Source of the DNA: Elusimicrobiota bacterium
GTDB taxonomy: Bacteria; Elusimicrobiota; Elusimicrobia; Elusimicrobiales; UBA9959
Assembly (NCBI GenBank): GCA_003482905.1
Contig: DMXM01000013.1
Coordinates: forward strand, 10,263 to 52,283
Length of the DNA stretch: 42,021 nucleotides
Direction: 5' to 3'
Shown: positions 40,288 to 42,021 of the stretch, piece after piece
Layout: every line of letters begins with the position of its first letter
Numbering within the stretch: position 1 is the first letter of the stretch
The notes under the pieces: model-generated
What the model was told of the DNA's origin: nothing
The model's database searches: none
Seen by the model: the letters and a program-made list of their open reading frames with translations, nothing else
Program-made: the position numbers and the translations under genes

Positions 40288-41439
40288 ATGAGTATTCTTT
40301 CCAGATATTTGACTCCCCCCAGGAAAAGTTTTTTTCTTTTCGGTCCGCGCGGGACCGGCAAATCTTTATGGGTAAAGGAACAGTTCAAGAAGGCTCTTTT
40401 TCTTGATTTTCTTTCCCCGGAAACTTTTCGGACTTACTCCGCCTACCCGGAAAGGCTGCGCGAAATTATCGCTGCAAATCCCGGCAAGACAGATATCGTG
40501 CTGGATGAAATACAAAAAGTGCCGCAGGTTCTTACTGTAATACATTCTCTCATTGAGGAACATAAAGATTTGCGGTTTATAATGACAGGCTCCAGTTCGC
40601 GCAAAATAAAAAAGACCGGTGCCGACCTTTTGGGCGGGCGGGCTTCCAGCGTTTCAATGCACCCGTTTATGGCCGCGGAACTGGCTGGCGCATTCTCCCT
40701 TAATACGGCTCTGGAGACCGGCCTGCTGCCCCTGGTGCGCTTTGCCGAAGATCCGCGCCAGACTCTGGCCGGATATCTGGCGCTTTATATAAAAGAAGAA
40801 GTTCAGGCCGAGGCTCTTGTACGCAATATCCCGGCTTTTGCCAGATTCCTTGAGGCGGTAAGTTTTTCTCACGGTTCCATTCTTAACATAAGCGGAGTGG
40901 CGCGTGAATGTGCGGCGGAGCGCAAAACGGTCGAGGGGTATCTAAAAATACTTGAGGACCTCCTGCTCAGCTTCCAGGTGGGCGTATTCACTAAAAGGGC
41001 AAAGCGCAGGCTTGTGGAGCATTCCAAGTTTTACTTTTTCGACGCCGGGGTATTTCGAAGCATAAGGCCCAGGGGACCGCTTGACCGGCCGCAGGAAATA
41101 GACGGCGGCGCCCTTGAGGGCCTTGTGGCACAGCAACTGCGTGCCTGGATAGACTACCGGGGAAAAGAGAACAGGTTGTATTATTGGCGCACGCCAAAAG
41201 GCCTTGAAGTTGATTTTGTCGTGTATGGAGAGGATGGCATTTTCGCTTTTGAAGTGAAAAACTCCGCTAAGGTATACCCGGAAAGCCTGAGGGCGCTCGA
41301 GGCTTTTAAACAGGATTATCCCGAGGCCGAATGTGTGTGCCTTTACAGAGGCGCTGAGCGCCTTAAAAAGGGGAATATTCTTTGTCTGCCCTGCGGGGAG
41401 TTCCTGGCCGGTATAAAACCTGGAAAACTTTTAGGCTAA
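40288..41439 (+). CDS. AAA-type ATPase with C-terminal DUF4143/nuclease-like domain
   Basis: A 383-aa ATPase of the archaeal-type AAA_14/DUF4143 family. Walker A is GPRGTGKS (19-26). Walker B is DIVLDEIQKVP (about 68-78). A sensor stretch MTGSSSRKIKKTGADLLGGRA follows. After the helical DUF4143 region, the C-terminus carries a PD-(D/E)xK-like motif (LEVDFVVYGEDG...AFEVKNS, about 310-330). Biochemical roles of this family are poorly defined; members are widely scattered by horizontal transfer. A ribosome site AAAGGCGG precedes the ATG. The gene and its flanks are noticeably AT-richer than the neighbours and it is monocistronic, which suggests acquisition. Confidence 0.88.
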   Translation: MSILSRYLTPPRKSFFLFGPRGTGKSLWVKEQFKKALFLDFLSPETFRTYSAYPERLREIIAANPGKTDIVLDEIQKVPQVLTVIHSLIEEHKDLRFIMTGSSSRKIKKTGADLLGGRASSVSMHPFMAAELAGAFSLNTALETGLLPLVRFAEDPRQTLAGYLALYIKEEVQAEALVRNIPAFARFLEAVSFSHGSILNISGVARECAAERKTVEGYLKILEDLLLSFQVGVFTKRAKRRLVEHSKFYFFDAGVFRSIRPRGPLDRPQEIDGGALEGLVAQQLRAWIDYRGKENRLYYWRTPKGLEVDFVVYGEDGIFAFEVKNSAKVYPESLRALEAFKQDYPEAECVCLYRGAERLKKGNILCLPCGEFLAGIKPGKLLG

Positions 41440-41495
41440 ATCTTATCTATTTCCTGCCCCGCCTTTTTTCGCGGACGCCGGAAATACCGGCCAGG

Positions 41496-41674
41496 CTATT
41501 TTAGCCCCTTGAGAGTTTCCGTGAAAGCGTCCACTATGCGGAAAGCATCGCCAAGGGTGTCTTTAAGGCCGCAGCCGTCGGCCAGGGCCTCAAAAGGTTT
41601 CTTCCAAACAGCCGGCGGCGCCTCCAGGCGCAGCGGCAGGGAATGGGTTTTGCGCCGCCCAAACACAGCCGCCG
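41496..41674 (-). pseudogene. C-terminal remnant of an unidentified minus-strand gene
   Basis: The minus strand is open and has coding-like codon use (GC-rich third positions) over about 60 residues. It ends in a TAG at 41498-41496; the last residues read FTETLKGLK. No start codon is present; the frame continues upstream only as far as a stop near 41735, across a boundary where the opposite strand begins to read as a PorV-like fragment. The visible peptide (including RRKTHSLPLRLEAP) is not recognised. It looks like the tail of a gene cut off by rearrangement. Confidence 0.5.
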
Positions 41675-42021
41675 GCCTATGGCCCCTATAAAACGCAACT
41701 GGCCGTAGTGGCGGAAAATCTAATGGGATCGCTTAAGTTCGACCAAAAGGCTGATCCATTACCAACGACTTTTAAACTTGGCGGCACAATGCATATTCAG
41801 CCGGAACTGGTTCTGGCGTTGGACTTAGTGGGGCCGCGTGACAATGCGCCATACGCGGCGATCGGCGTTGAAAAACTGTTTAAAACCCAATCAGAAACAA
41901 AATTGGCTATCCGCTGCGGTTACAATATGCGCTCGGCAAAAGATATAGAGGGGCTGTCCGGGTTTGCGACAGGCATTGGGATTTCTTTCAACGCCATCGC
42001 TTCGCCGCTAACGAGATTTGA
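41675..42021 (+). pseudogene. C-terminal fragment of a second PorV/PorQ-like protein (runs off the window)
   Basis: Plus-strand frame from 41675 reads as about 115 residues to the window edge with no stop. The sequence aligns by eye with the C-terminal part of the intact PorV-like protein encoded at 19865: LAVVAENLMGSLKFDQKADPLP against LSLALQNLGTEMKFEEESDPLP, then LGG..I.PEL.LALDL, IGVEKLF and KLAIRCGY. The N-terminal ~190 residues, including the signal peptide and the DDSG...NPAGLA motif, are missing. Codon use is AT-richer than in the intact copy. An in-frame ATG at 41723 exists but would start mid-barrel, so a broken gene is more likely. Confidence 0.6.

Noticed and set aside
41509..41691. 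60-codon plus-strand frame
   Set aside because: It overlaps the coding-like minus-strand remnant in antisense, has low-complexity Arg/Ser/Pro content and no ribosome site.

Overview
The window is a GC-rich (roughly 60% or more) chromosomal segment from a Gram-negative (diderm) bacterium. The evidence is Tol-Pal genes, several lipoprotein signal peptides, outer-membrane beta-barrel proteins and lgt. The gene mix includes a giant exported protein with a FlgD-like/type IX-style C-terminal domain, a PorV-like protein, a DUF4912-GH57 pair and a menA-type prenyltransferase. This fits Elusimicrobiota or a related candidate phylum, but that placement is inferred from gene content only. No rRNA, tRNA or CRISPR array was recognised.

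Layout. Positions 150-2166 (+) hold a sugar-nucleotide epimerase, thymidine kinase and a stand-alone transposase N-terminal (DUF772-like) domain, ending at a shared bidirectional terminator. Positions 2235-4838 (-) are a pal-cpoB-tolB operon. Positions 4922-6780 (-) encode a MenA-like prenyltransferase and a polyprenyl diphosphate synthase. A CDF metal transporter follows at 6805-7743 (+).

Positions 7811-20842 (+) are the most unusual part. A consensus sigma-70-type promoter (TTGACA-18-TATAAT) leads into a FecR-domain protein, an outer-membrane barrel, a 3046-residue exported multi-module protein with a FlgD/type IX-like C-terminal domain, and a PorV/PorQ-family protein. The run closes at a 16-bp-stem terminator. 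It looks like a cell-surface or secretion operon of cargo plus carrier.

Positions 20852-23696 (-) carry two unknown membrane proteins downstream of hemW, then a slipin. Positions 23789-27774 (+) are nusB-ligA and a very divergent purH-like gene lacking hallmark active-site motifs. Positions 27786-28967 (-) encode an alpha-oxoamine synthase, and 29076-31069 (+) the DUF4912-GH57 glucan branching pair. Positions 31123-34369 (-) are a tightly overlapping ftsB-MBL-HAD-lgt-rluD operon, and 34424-37248 (-) is pgm-eno.

A near-perfect palindrome at 37288-37311 separates pgm-eno from a divergent (+) run, 37350-40082, of an unknown exported protein, an O-methyltransferase, a TlpA-DUF3738 lipoprotein and a NYN-domain nuclease. 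The right end (40083-42021) looks accessory. It has an AT-richer AAA/DUF4143 ATPase with repeat elements over its promoter, then a junction of two truncated gene fragments, one being the C-terminal part of a second PorV-like protein.

Several genes start 6-8 nt after a -10-like box and lack a Shine-Dalgarno sequence, suggesting that leaderless mRNAs are common here. All family names come from reading motifs by eye; no database search was run.
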